From: Ruegeria atlantica
GTDB lineage: Bacteria; Pseudomonadota; Alphaproteobacteria; Rhodobacterales; Rhodobacteraceae
Direction of reading: 5' to 3'
Length of the DNA stretch: 64,000 nucleotides
Assembly: GCF_013032455.1 (NCBI RefSeq)
Contig: NZ_WQCF01000006.1
Location: forward strand, 207,040-271,039
In this document: positions 1 to 8,278 of the stretch, piece by piece
How positions within the stretch are numbered: position 1 is the first letter of the stretch
How the letters are laid out: each line of letters opens with the position of its first letter
Notes under the pieces: model-generated
The model's input: the letters and a program-made list of their open reading frames with translations, nothing else
The model's database searches: none
What the model was told of the DNA's origin: nothing
Translations under genes and position numbers: made by a program

Positions 1-36
1 GACCCAGATGCTTACACGAAGGAAGGAATTGTTCAT
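1..36 (-). CDS. ABC transporter permease, PotC-like, 5' end only
   Basis: Only the first 12 codons are inside the window; they read MNNSFLRVSIWV. The ATG overlaps the TGA of the upstream permease in an ATGA arrangement, the usual layout for the second permease of a polyamine-type (PotABCD) transporter. Identity is inferred from position and overlap, because too little sequence is present for a family call. Confidence 0.6.
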   Translation of the reverse strand, partial: MNNSFLRVSIWV

Positions 37-953
37 TTCCCGATATCCCCCATGTTCACCTTGAACACGCGCATCATTGCCAGCACGAACAGGATACAGG
101 TCACCAGTAGCACGATGGCGTAGGCGGCGCCCTGCGGCCAGTCGTTATTGTCGTTGAACTGTTGATAGATCAGTTGCGTGAACCAAAGCGACGACGGCCC
201 GCCCAGAATCTGGGGTGCGGCCAGCGCACCGGCGGACAGCATGAACACCATTGTACAACCAGAGCTGATACCCGGCTTTGCGTAAGGAATGACCACACGC
301 CAATGAATCCGCCACCAGGGCGCACCCAGATCACGCGCGGCCTCAATCTGGTTTTTGTCGAGACTTTCGATCACGTTGTACATCGGGAAGATCATCAGCA
401 AAATGTAGGCATATCCCAGACCCGCATAGAGCGCGATGTCGTTGCGGATGAAGTCAAACGGCGTATCCCATATGCCCAGACCCATGAACAGGGTGTTCAG
501 CACTCCGGTCTCACCAAAGATGATCCGCAGAGCAAACGCCCGCAGGATCTCGTTGATCCAGTAGGGAATGATCAACATGATCGCGAAGATGCGGATATGA
601 TTGCCCTTCGATTGCCCCAAATAATAGGCAATCGGATAACAGAGAATCAGGTTAAAGATCGTGACGCAGACCGCCGCCAGCAATGTCCGGAAAAAGACGC
701 GTAGATCGACGGCATTATAATCCTGACTGCCGCCTTCAGGTCCGTAGATCAGGTATTTGTAGTTCTCAAGCGTATACACGTCCTTTGGCCCGCCGATCTC
801 TGGCGGCGGCAGGTTCGGACGGAACGAGAAATCAAGCATCGACAGCTGCGGCAGGATGATCAGGCCGATCGTCCAGAACAGAACCAGGCCAAGGATTGCC
901 AACCCCATGCCGGTGCCGTTGCGGTTTAGGAATTCTTTCAGAAACTTGGGCAT
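33..953 (-). CDS. Polyamine-type ABC transporter permease, PotB-like
   Basis: Inner-membrane permease of 306 residues. A hydrophobic segment near residues 18-38 is followed by a periplasmic stretch and then the usual cluster of membrane helices. The EAA-type loop for ATPase contact (AARDLGAPWWRIHWRVVIP) is at about residues 206-224. Length and organisation fit PotB/PotH of the spermidine/putrescine family. It lies 13 bases after the ATPase gene and overlaps the next permease by 4 bases, so SBP, ATPase and both permeases form one minus-strand operon. Substrate is inferred from family only. Confidence 0.88.
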   Translation of the reverse strand: MPKFLKEFLNRNGTGMGLAILGLVLFWTIGLIILPQLSMLDFSFRPNLPPPEIGGPKDVYTLENYKYLIYGPEGGSQDYNAVDLRVFFRTLLAAVCVTIFNLILCYPIAYYLGQSKGNHIRIFAIMLIIPYWINEILRAFALRIIFGETGVLNTLFMGLGIWDTPFDFIRNDIALYAGLGYAYILLMIFPMYNVIESLDKNQIEAARDLGAPWWRIHWRVVIPYAKPGISSGCTMVFMLSAGALAAPQILGGPSSLWFTQLIYQQFNDNNDWPQGAAYAIVLLVTCILFVLAMMRVFKVNMGDIGK

Positions 954-966
954 GTGTCAGACCCTC

Positions 967-2079
967 TTATTCCGCTGCCAGCTCACCCGCAGGAACCAGA
1001 ACCGCGTTATGGGTTTCGTATTCCAGCGTGATGTTCTGCCCGGTATGATCCTGAAAGGACTGACCGTGGTTCGGGATCGACACTTTGATTTCCTTACCGC
1101 CTTCTCCTTCCGTGAAGATGTTGAAGACGTTGCCTTCGAATTCTTCGTGGTTCACGCGCGCGGTGACGAAATGGTCACCCGTCGCGCCATCGGGGGCGAT
1201 GGCAAAGGCTTCGGGGCGGATGAACATCATGGCGTCATCGCCCTCTTTCATTTTGCCCTGATTGGCAGTCGAAATGCGCGCCACCAGATCGCCCGAACGG
1301 TTCGTTGCAATCATCGCCTCATTGCCCATGACCTGCTTGACTTTGCCACGGAACACGTTGTTTTCGCCTACGAACGAGGCCGCGAAGGCGGTATTGGGGT
1401 CATTATAGATCGTCTTGCCGTCGGCTATCTGGTCGATCACCCCGGCCCGCATGACGGCAATGTTGTCCGACATCGTCAGCGCTTCGCCCTGATCGTGAGT
1501 GATGTAGATGAATGTAATGCCAACGCGCTGCTGTATTTCACGCAGCTCGGTCCGCATGTGCTGGCGCAGTTTTAGGTCCAGCGCTGACAGCGGTTCGTCC
1601 AGCAAAAGCACATCCGGTTCCGCACAGAGGGCACGGGCAATCGCCACCCGCTGACGTTGACCGCCCGACAATTCGCTGGGCAGTTTGTCGCCCTGCCCCG
1701 GTAATGCGATCATATCCAGCAGTTCATCAGCGCGTTTACGGCGCTGTGCGGCGCTGGCCCCTTTGATTTCCATCGAGAACGTGATGTTTTCCCACACTTT
1801 CATCAGCGGGAACAAAGCAAGGTTCTGGAAAATCAGTGCTGTCGGGCGCTTGTTCGGGCCGATACCCTGCATATCGTTGCCGCCGATCAGAACCCGGCCT
1901 TCACTGGGGTCAAGAAAGCCCGACACGGCACGCAGGATCGTTGTCTTGCCGCAACCCGAGGGCCCAAGGAACGAAAAGAAATCGCCTCCGTTGATGTTCA
2001 CATTTGCGTCTCGCACGGCGACAAAATCGCCGAAGCGGATCCACAGGTTTTCCAGATCTACACCGACCCCTGCACTCAT
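967..2079 (-). CDS. Polyamine-type ABC transporter ATP-binding protein, PotA-like
   Basis: Cytoplasmic ATPase of 370 residues. Walker A (GPSGCGKTT), the signature LSGGQRQR, Walker B (VLLLDEPLSAL) and the switch His (ITHDQGEA) are all present. A C-terminal TOBE-like regulatory domain covers the last 120 or so residues, as in PotA/PotG. I placed the start at the ATG encoding MSAGVGVDLE because GGAGAT lies 8 bases before it; the open frame continues 16 codons upstream without a better site. It follows the binding-protein gene across a gap with a strong hairpin and precedes the permeases. Confidence 0.9.
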   Translation of the reverse strand: MSAGVGVDLENLWIRFGDFVAVRDANVNINGGDFFSFLGPSGCGKTTILRAVSGFLDPSEGRVLIGGNDMQGIGPNKRPTALIFQNLALFPLMKVWENITFSMEIKGASAAQRRKRADELLDMIALPGQGDKLPSELSGGQRQRVAIARALCAEPDVLLLDEPLSALDLKLRQHMRTELREIQQRVGITFIYITHDQGEALTMSDNIAVMRAGVIDQIADGKTIYNDPNTAFAASFVGENNVFRGKVKQVMGNEAMIATNRSGDLVARISTANQGKMKEGDDAMMFIRPEAFAIAPDGATGDHFVTARVNHEEFEGNVFNIFTEGEGGKEIKVSIPNHGQSFQDHTGQNITLEYETHNAVLVPAGELAAE

Positions 2080-2158
2080 CTTTGGTATCTCCGTATGGCG
2101 CGGTGGCTGGCCGCACCGAAATAACATCTGTCACGCCTGAGTGGCGTGCAGGTGGAAA

Positions 2159-2182
2159 GCCCCCCGCACAATGGCGGAGGGC
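2159..2182 (-). terminator. Intercistronic stem-loop between binding-protein and ATPase genes
   Basis: On the minus strand a 9-bp stem (GCCCTCCGC pairing with GCGGGGGGC, one G-T pair) encloses a 6-base loop just after the binding-protein stop codon. There is no T-run, so it is more likely an mRNA-stabilising or partial-termination element that keeps binding-protein output above that of the membrane parts. Confidence 0.5.
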
Positions 2183-2197
2183 GTCGAGTAAAAGCGA

Positions 2198-3322
2198 TCA
2201 GGCGCTTTTGAACTTGTTGACGAACTCTGTCCGGGTTTCCGCATACCACGGAGCTTCGGCTGGCCATGGATTGAGGTTGGCCAGCGAGTCACCCGGATAG
2301 GCCTCGGCAAAGTTCTTTTTGTAGGTGTCGCCAGAATACTGATCGGCCCCCAGAACAGGCGAGTTATAGCCGTGGCTGTCGATCGCGACACCGGCCGGTT
2401 TCGCCTGATAGGCGAAGTCGATGAAGGCATAAATCTGATCGATGTTGGCTGCGCCCGAGGGAATGGACATACCGTCCACCCATGCCATCGCACCTTCGAT
2501 CGGAGCCTGATAGTGTACAGGCTCACCTGCGGATTTCAGCGCCAGCGGCGGGCCATCCCAAGTCTGACCAACTACCACACCTTCGTTCAGCAGGCCGTTC
2601 TTCTGGGTATCCGCGTCATTCCAGATCAACTTGATCCGGCTTTTGCGTTCGATGCACCAGTCGGTAATCTGACCCCAGACCTTGCGCATAGTCTCTTCGT
2701 CGCCATAAGCAGCCCAGACAGAGCCAGGCTCCATCTCACCCGCGCGCTCCATATAAAGACCCGCGCCCAGCATCATGGAATGCGCGCGCCCCATGGTTTT
2801 GCCCGCGTTTTCTTCGGACCAGACGTCGCCATAAGATGGTGCGTCACCTTCCGGCAGCCACAGGTCAGTGCGGTATGCAATACCTTCGGTGCCCCAGATA
2901 TGTGGCAGCCAGTGCACGCCGGAACCGCCAAAGTTCCAAGCATCGGTACCAATCGCCGCCATGGCAGGGTTCACCAGATCAATCGGAACCTTGTTCATGT
3001 CGAACGGTTGCAGCAGTTCCAGCGGCTCCCACTGCAAAGAGCGGTTGTTGGTCGGCGAAACGATGTCAAAGCCCTGACCTTTGGTCGCCTTCATCTTGTT
3101 GATGATTTCTTCGTTCGAGCCGATACCGGTGTAATTTACCTTGATCCCGGTCAGGGTCTCGAATTCCTCAATGAAGCTGGGCGGCAGGTAATCCGACCAC
3201 ATCAGAATGTTGATCTCACCCGAAGAGGCCAGAGCGCTTTTGCTGTAAAGCGGCGCCGCCAGAGCAGCAGCCCCCGCACCTTTTAGCACCGTGCGTCTGG
3301 AAAGAGTCTTCCGTTCAACCAT
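2198..3322 (-). CDS. Polyamine-type ABC transporter substrate-binding protein
   Basis: Periplasmic binding protein of about 374 residues in the PotD/PotF superfamily. The N-terminus carries a Tat-like leader (SRRTVLKG, then an Ala-rich core and ASA cleavage region). The mature start INILMWSDYLPPSFIEEFE is typical of spermidine/putrescine receptors. I chose the second ATG (MVERKT) because GGGAG precedes it by about 9 bases, whereas an ATG five codons upstream would place that GGGAG inside the gene. It is the first gene of the operon. The exact ligand (polyamine, opine or similar) cannot be read from sequence. Confidence 0.88.
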   Translation of the reverse strand: MVERKTLSRRTVLKGAGAAALAAPLYSKSALASSGEINILMWSDYLPPSFIEEFETLTGIKVNYTGIGSNEEIINKMKATKGQGFDIVSPTNNRSLQWEPLELLQPFDMNKVPIDLVNPAMAAIGTDAWNFGGSGVHWLPHIWGTEGIAYRTDLWLPEGDAPSYGDVWSEENAGKTMGRAHSMMLGAGLYMERAGEMEPGSVWAAYGDEETMRKVWGQITDWCIERKSRIKLIWNDADTQKNGLLNEGVVVGQTWDGPPLALKSAGEPVHYQAPIEGAMAWVDGMSIPSGAANIDQIYAFIDFAYQAKPAGVAIDSHGYNSPVLGADQYSGDTYKKNFAEAYPGDSLANLNPWPAEAPWYAETRTEFVNKFKSA

Positions 3323-3679
3323 AATCGATTCTCCCATTATTGGCCTAAGTTGCTTTTTTTGTTTGATGTCACGCTAGAGCTTTGTGGCGCGCCTGTCAGT
3401 CCAAAAATGACCACACCCTTCCCTAAGTTGCTTTATCAATCCTCCACTTAACCAGCAGGAGGATCAGCAAATCTGCCTTGGCCGAACCCTGGATGCCATC
3501 CACAGCATCTCGATCAGTAGGGAATTCGTTATTTCGAGTTATGTCAGATTTTCTTCGAGCACATTTCAGTCAAAATGCTCAAAAAATCGCTTGAAATGGC
3601 CAATGATACCGCTAACACCTAGTATGCAGACGGACGAACTGATAGTTGGCCGTTCAATCGGCCCAAACAGGTTTTGACC
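3323..3679. promoter_or_regulatory. Divergent intergenic region with a 13-bp direct repeat
   Basis: Non-coding gap between the leftward ABC operon and the rightward sugar operon. CCTAAGTTGCTTT occurs twice, at 3344-3356 and 3422-3434, on the ABC-operon side. A LacI-type operator (3604-3617) and a short inverted repeat TGGCCG/CGGCC (3647-3663) lie on the sugar-operon side. No open frame of substance was seen. Confidence 0.6.
3604..3617. promoter_or_regulatory. LacI-family operator upstream of sugar-kinase operon
   Basis: TGATACCGCTAACA matches 12 of 14 positions of the palindromic LacI/GalR-type operator TGTTAGCGCTAACA, including the central CG. It lies 62 bases before the start of the GH1-glucokinase gene. 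Control by a sugar-responsive LacI-family repressor is inferred; no such regulator is encoded in the window. Confidence 0.65.
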
Positions 3680-5764
3680 ATGAAATACACCCGCTCTGAT
3701 TTTCCCAGAGACTTTCTCTTTGGCGTCGCAGCCTCGACCAAACAGAATCTCGACATGATGCGTGAGGCGGGAGTTGATTGTTTTAAATTTCCGATCAGCT
3801 GGGGGAAGGTATTACCCGAAGGACGTGGCGAGGTGAGCCAGTCGGGCTTGGACGCTTACGATAGGCTGGTTGATGCGCTGCTAGCACGTGGCATCCGCCC
3901 TTGTGCGACTCTGTCTAACGGAGAACTGCCACCGACACTGGGTGACTTAGGTGGTTGGCGAAATCGGGATATTGCGGGTTGGTTCGCTGATTTCACCGAG
4001 ATCGTCATGAGCCGAATTGGCGACCGGATGTTTAGTGCGGCACCGATCAGCCTGCCAACACAGGTAAACCGGTTGAATCTTGGTGACTGCCGCCGCACCA
4101 CCGCCCGTGCGATGCACCACTTGTTGTTGGCCCATGGACGAGGCATTGACGCAATGCGTAACCTCGGCATGTCCAACCTGGGTGTAGAACTCGATCTTGA
4201 TTGGTTAGATCCCGCCAATGACACCTCTGAGGACAATTCACTCCTCACCCTGGTCGACAACCGTCACGCTCGGCTGTTCCTGAGCGGTGTATTCAACAAC
4301 ACCTACCCCATAAATGAACTTGCCGATCTGGAATCGCACCTTCCGACTGGCTGGCAGGAAGATTTTGGCAACATCGGACAGCCCGTCGACTGGTGTGGCC
4401 TCACCTGTTTCAGCCGCGCTCAAACCGACCTCTCGGCACGGGTTCCTTTCCTAACTCAGATGTGGCAGGAGTTCAGCCGTGAACTGCCTATCTTCGTGAC
4501 TGTAAATGAAATAATCGGTTCCAACCATGAAAAGGTTGATCGCCTTAACCACCACCTAGCGGCAACAAAAAGTGCGTTGGAACAAGGAGCGCCGGTTAAA
4601 GGTTACTTTGTCGGGCACCTCTCCGGAAATGTAGACGGTGCCGGATGTGGCAAAGATAGATTTGCTCCGGAAGGTTTGGAATCTGACCTGCCAAACCCGG
4701 AACTAACAGCCACATTTGACACTCTGAAAACGGCTTTGTCGGGCGGCTCAGTCTCCTTGCCTTTGGCACAGCCGGTTGGAGCGTTGCAAAAACACTGGGA
4801 TCTGGTTGCGGATATTGGCGGCACAAACACCCGGTTGGGCGTGATCACAGACGGAACGTTAAACGAATTGCGCAAATATCCGACCGGCAGCTTGCCTGAG
4901 CTTTTGGACGCATTTCATACCTTACGCGACGAAATTGGCACCAACCCGCGCGCTGTCGTGGCGGCCGGCGCGGGCCCGGTGAACAACGGAACAATCCGGC
5001 TTACGAATGCTCAGCTCGATCTCTCAGAAGACGATATTGCTAAGGCCACAGGCGCACAGCATACATTTGTAATCAATGACTTCACGGCTGCAGCGTGGTC
5101 AGTGGCCGAGATCACCAGCGATGATGTCGAGGTTTTGCAGGGCGCCAAGGCACCGCCTTCGGGAACACGGCTTGTTGTGGGTCCCGGCACTGGTCTGGGT
5201 GTCGGGGCACTGTTGTATTCCGAAGGTCGCTATCACACCGCATCCGGCGAAGGGGGACATATCGGGCTTTCGCCACGCCATGTCGACGAGGTCGAGATTT
5301 TCAAGGCGGCCCGTCATATCGCCCCGGAATGCTTCTTTGATGACACCTTGGTCCTTGAGGCTGAAATGTTCCTGAGCGGCACAGGCCTGCCGATCCTCTA
5401 TCAGGCTGCCGGGATGGCTGCGGGTCAGTCTAATGTGCCCGTCCGCAGCGCGAGAGACATACTTGAGGACGCTCGCGCACAGGCCGATCCAATTGCAGAA
5501 AAAGCCGCGCATATGTTCACCACCCATCTTGGGGCAGTCATGGGAGACCTATCTGTGGTCCTCATGCCGGTGGGAGGCGTGTTCCTTGTTGGCGGCGTGG
5601 CCGAGAAAAACCGCTGGCTGTTCAAGGATGCTTTCCGTGATGCCTTCAACGCTGGTGGACGGTTCAGTGATTTACGGCGGTCGATGAACCTTTATGTGTC
5701 CGAACAGCATGAATTTGGTATTGTTGGCGCTAACAATTTCTGCAAAAGTGCGCTCGCGCGGTAA
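3680..5764 (+). CDS. Fusion of degenerate GH1 beta-glucosidase-like domain and glucokinase
   Basis: Protein of 694 residues in two parts. Residues 8-320 resemble family 1 glycosidases: FPRDFLFGVA at 8-17, FPISWGKVLPEGRGEV around 37-52, and GYFVGHLSGN near 308-317 in place of GYFxWSLLDN. The segment after the first beta strand is missing. The acid/base NEP motif is replaced by API (about 121-123) and the nucleophile motif TENG reads TVNE (about 274-277), so glycosidase activity is unlikely. Residues from about 370 form a complete PF02685-type glucokinase with DIGGTNTR near 378, NDF (catalytic Asp), GPGTGLGVG and EGGHIG. I chose ATG 3680, preceded by AGG 8 bases upstream, over an in-frame TTG at 3674. 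It heads a sugar operon with fructokinase and an isomerase. Confidence 0.85.
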   Translation: MKYTRSDFPRDFLFGVAASTKQNLDMMREAGVDCFKFPISWGKVLPEGRGEVSQSGLDAYDRLVDALLARGIRPCATLSNGELPPTLGDLGGWRNRDIAGWFADFTEIVMSRIGDRMFSAAPISLPTQVNRLNLGDCRRTTARAMHHLLLAHGRGIDAMRNLGMSNLGVELDLDWLDPANDTSEDNSLLTLVDNRHARLFLSGVFNNTYPINELADLESHLPTGWQEDFGNIGQPVDWCGLTCFSRAQTDLSARVPFLTQMWQEFSRELPIFVTVNEIIGSNHEKVDRLNHHLAATKSALEQGAPVKGYFVGHLSGNVDGAGCGKDRFAPEGLESDLPNPELTATFDTLKTALSGGSVSLPLAQPVGALQKHWDLVADIGGTNTRLGVITDGTLNELRKYPTGSLPELLDAFHTLRDEIGTNPRAVVAAGAGPVNNGTIRLTNAQLDLSEDDIAKATGAQHTFVINDFTAAAWSVAEITSDDVEVLQGAKAPPSGTRLVVGPGTGLGVGALLYSEGRYHTASGEGGHIGLSPRHVDEVEIFKAARHIAPECFFDDTLVLEAEMFLSGTGLPILYQAAGMAAGQSNVPVRSARDILEDARAQADPIAEKAAHMFTTHLGAVMGDLSVVLMPVGGVFLVGGVAEKNRWLFKDAFRDAFNAGGRFSDLRRSMNLYVSEQHEFGIVGANNFCKSALAR

Positions 5765-5803
5765 ACTGACCGCCTGATCCCTAGAAACAGAAAGGACCAC
5801 GGC

Positions 5804-6730
5804 ATGATCCTATGCTGCGGTGAAGCCCTGATCGACATGATCGCTGCCCCAACGGTTTCGGGCGGGGAAGGCTTTGTGCCCCATTCCGGTGGGGCCATCT
5901 TCAACACGGCCATTGCGCTTGGGCGGCTGGGGGCTCCGGTCGGACTGCTGGCGGGTCTGTCGTCGGACATGTTTGGTGAACAACTGGAAGACAGCTTGAA
6001 GACCAGCCACGTGGATGCCAGTCATGTGATCCGCTCGGACCGTCCCACGACATTGGCGTTTGTTAAACTAAAGGACGGGCACGCAACCTACAGCTTCATG
6101 GATCAGAATTCGGCAGGCCGGATGCTGATGCCCGAGGACATGCCAGGGCATTTGCCCGCTGTTTCCGCGCTCTATTTTGGCGGGATCAGCTTGGCCTGCG
6201 AGCCCTGCGCAGATGCCTTTGCCGCATTGCTGGATCGCCACGGAGGCGACCGCGCCGTGATGATCGACCCGAATATCCGACCAGATTTTATCAAACATCA
6301 AACCCGATATCGCACCCGGCTGAACCGGATGATCGCTCAGGCCGACATCGTGAAAGTCTCGGACGAGGACTTGGATTGGATCGTTCCCGGCCCGAAAACC
6401 ATCGCCGAAAAAGTACCCCTGCTGCTGCAATCCGGCCCAGCCTTAGTCATTGTGACCCGAGGCAGCGACGGGGCGTCGGGCTATCTAGCCGACGGGTCAG
6501 AAACCGCAATCCCGGTTCAGCGGGTCCAGGTGGTCGATACTGTCGGTGCTGGTGACACCTTCAACGCTGGTGTTCTGGCGGAACTCGAGCGCGCTGGCCA
6601 TCTGACCAAATCCAACCTGCGGGCCTTAAGCACTGAAAATCTGCGTACGGCCCTTGCCAAAGGCGCAGAGGTCGCCGCCATCACTGTATCCCGCGCCGGG
6701 GCCAACCCACCTTGGGCGCACGAGCTTTGA
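5804..6730 (+). CDS. Fructokinase, PfkB/ribokinase family
   Basis: Cytoplasmic sugar kinase of 308 residues. The N-terminal GEALIDMI and the GG motif (HSGGAIFNTAIALGRLG) are those of PfkB family members. The C-terminal anion hole and catalytic base are in DTVGAGDTFNAG at about 245-256. Overall similarity to bacterial fructokinases suggests fructose to fructose-6-phosphate, but PfkB specificity cannot be fixed from motifs. It lies 39 bases after the glucokinase fusion and 16 bases before an isomerase-like gene, so a joint role in hexose or ketose entry is inferred. Confidence 0.85.
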   Translation: MILCCGEALIDMIAAPTVSGGEGFVPHSGGAIFNTAIALGRLGAPVGLLAGLSSDMFGEQLEDSLKTSHVDASHVIRSDRPTTLAFVKLKDGHATYSFMDQNSAGRMLMPEDMPGHLPAVSALYFGGISLACEPCADAFAALLDRHGGDRAVMIDPNIRPDFIKHQTRYRTRLNRMIAQADIVKVSDEDLDWIVPGPKTIAEKVPLLLQSGPALVIVTRGSDGASGYLADGSETAIPVQRVQVVDTVGAGDTFNAGVLAELERAGHLTKSNLRALSTENLRTALAKGAEVAAITVSRAGANPPWAHEL

Positions 6731-6746
6731 ACCCATAGGGGACAGC

Positions 6747-7418
6747 ATGAAACGTTCTGACATCAACACTATCAAGATCGAGGCCGAAGCCTTTATCCAA
6801 TCCTTCGGTGCAGTCCTGCCGCCTTTTGCCAACTGGTCCCCAGACCAGATGCGTGATGAAAAGGCCGCTGGAATCCGAGAGCGCGGGCTGGGTTGGGACA
6901 TTACCGACTACGGGCAGGGCCGTTTCGACGAACTTGGCCTGTTCCTATTCACTTTGCGCAATGGCGACGTGAGTGATCTGAACAACGGTCGGGGGATGCT
7001 CTATGCAGAAAAGCTGTTGGTATCGCGAGACAAACAGCTGTCGCCAATGCACCGCCATATCGTCAAGGCCGAGGACATCATCAACCGGGGCGGTGGCGAT
7101 CTGGTGATGGAGATCTATGCCTCGGACGCCGAAGGCGGCATCGACCGAGACAATCGGGTTGTTGTACCCAGCGACGGCTGCCAGGTCACGATCCAACCCG
7201 GCGAATTGTTGCGCCTGAAACCTGGTCAGAGCGTCACTCTGATGCCCGGCATCTGGCATGCCTTCTGGGCAGAAAAGGGCGATTGCCTAATCGGCGAGGT
7301 CTCAACTGTCAACGATGACCGCACCGATAATGTGTTCGAGGACCCAATCCCGCGCTTTGCCACTATCGAAGAAGACGTCGCGCCTGATTTCTTGCTGGTT
7401 TCGGATTACGATACCTGA
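6747..7418 (+). CDS. D-lyxose ketol-isomerase family protein
   Basis: Protein of 223 residues matching the cupin-fold D-lyxose/mannose isomerase family (PF07385, YdaE-like). Metal-ligand features typical of the cupin are visible: MHRHIVKAEDIIN near residues 104-116 and the later LMPGIWHAFW. These enzymes interconvert D-lyxose and D-xylulose or D-mannose and D-fructose with Mn. The start ATG follows AGGGGAC. Being directly downstream of fructokinase, it could supply the ketose substrate; this coupling is inferred. Confidence 0.8.
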   Translation: MKRSDINTIKIEAEAFIQSFGAVLPPFANWSPDQMRDEKAAGIRERGLGWDITDYGQGRFDELGLFLFTLRNGDVSDLNNGRGMLYAEKLLVSRDKQLSPMHRHIVKAEDIINRGGGDLVMEIYASDAEGGIDRDNRVVVPSDGCQVTIQPGELLRLKPGQSVTLMPGIWHAFWAEKGDCLIGEVSTVNDDRTDNVFEDPIPRFATIEEDVAPDFLLVSDYDT

Positions 7419-7533
7419 AAAAGATAAGCCCCTTTTCTAAAACCGAAAAATCGAATTAACATGGCCCTCGAAACAGGGGTTGAGGTCGCTGCCCTCGCCC
7501 CACAGGCAGAAAACTTGTGAGAGGACCGGACCA

Positions 7534-7791
7534 ATGGTTACGAAAGCCGAGCTTGAAGCCGAAGTCGCCGACCTGCGCCGCCAACTTGCCGAGCAAACCG
7601 AAGCCAGGGAAAAGGCTTCGGCGCCTTCGCCACACGATACTATGGCTGACAAGATTGCCGAGAACATCGACGGCTGGTCCAGTCAACTCGAAGAAGCGCT
7701 GACCGAACTGGAAGACCTGCCCCACAAACGGCCAATCTTGTTTGCGCTTGGTATATTTACGCTTGGCTATCTGCTGGGCCGGTCACGGTAG
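7534..7791 (+). CDS. ElaB/YqjD-like membrane-anchored protein
   Basis: Small protein of 85 residues. The N-terminal half is a charged helix with coiled-coil character (KAELEAEVADLRRQLAEQ), followed by an amphipathic stretch and one C-terminal transmembrane helix with a glycine zipper (FALGIFTLGYLLGRSR). This matches the YqjD/ElaB/DUF883 type, in which inner-membrane tail anchors bind ribosomes in enterics; that role is not proven here. The start is set at ATG 7534 after GAGGACCGGACCA. It is 10 bases from the next gene and probably co-transcribed. Confidence 0.7.
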   Translation: MVTKAELEAEVADLRRQLAEQTEAREKASAPSPHDTMADKIAENIDGWSSQLEEALTELEDLPHKRPILFALGIFTLGYLLGRSR

Positions 7792-7801
7792 GAGCCTGAT
7801 C

Positions 7802-8275
7802 ATGAGCCGCATATCCCGCAATATTTCCATCGTCCTCCGTGCTGAGCGGCTGATTGCCCAACGCCATGTCGCTGTCGCCGCGCGTCGTACAGGATTCTAC
7901 GCTGCTGCAGGGTTGGCGGTCGGCTTGGCCGTTATCATGCTGAATGTGGCCGGTTTTTTCTGGCTGTCAGCATCCCTCTCCAAGCCGTTTGCTGCCGTGA
8001 TCGTGGCAGGGGTCAACCTGTTATTGGCCCTGGTCCTGGCACTGCTTGCCAACTCACAGAACGCGCAGGCCGACACGACGGCGGCGGTCGAGCTGCGCGA
8101 TATGGCGCTGCAAGATATCGAGACAGAAATCAAGGATACCTTGTCTGAGGCGCGCAACACCGTGACCGGCATCCGGCGAGATCCGCTTGGCGCGCTGACG
8201 CCAGATGCCATCAGCGCCATTCTGGGCATCTTGATAAAATACGCCAAGCGTCGGAAGGACAAACCCGAGCAATAG
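7802..8275 (+). CDS. Phage-holin-like/YqjE-type small membrane protein
   Basis: Protein of 157 residues with two adjacent hydrophobic segments (about 30-55 and 62-85), then a charged C-terminal region with a predicted helix (AVELRDMALQDIETEIKD) and a basic tail. This layout is that of DUF1469/YqjE proteins, often encoded next to YqjD-like partners as here. The start ATG at 7802 is preceded by AGGAGCC. Function is unknown; a stress or envelope role is inferred from the enteric pair. Its stop lies 3 bases from the convergent acetate kinase stop. Confidence 0.7.
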   Translation: MSRISRNISIVLRAERLIAQRHVAVAARRTGFYAAAGLAVGLAVIMLNVAGFFWLSASLSKPFAAVIVAGVNLLLALVLALLANSQNAQADTTAAVELRDMALQDIETEIKDTLSEARNTVTGIRRDPLGALTPDAISAILGILIKYAKRRKDKPEQ

Positions 8276-8278
8276 CGC

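Noticed and set aside
162..704. Long plus-strand frame opposite the PotB-like gene
   Set aside because: Antisense shadow: rich in Arg, Gln and His, no family features, fully inside a well-supported gene.
856..1575. Plus-strand frame of 239 codons over the PotA-like gene
   Set aside because: Antisense shadow of an ATPase gene with all nucleotide-binding motifs on the other strand.
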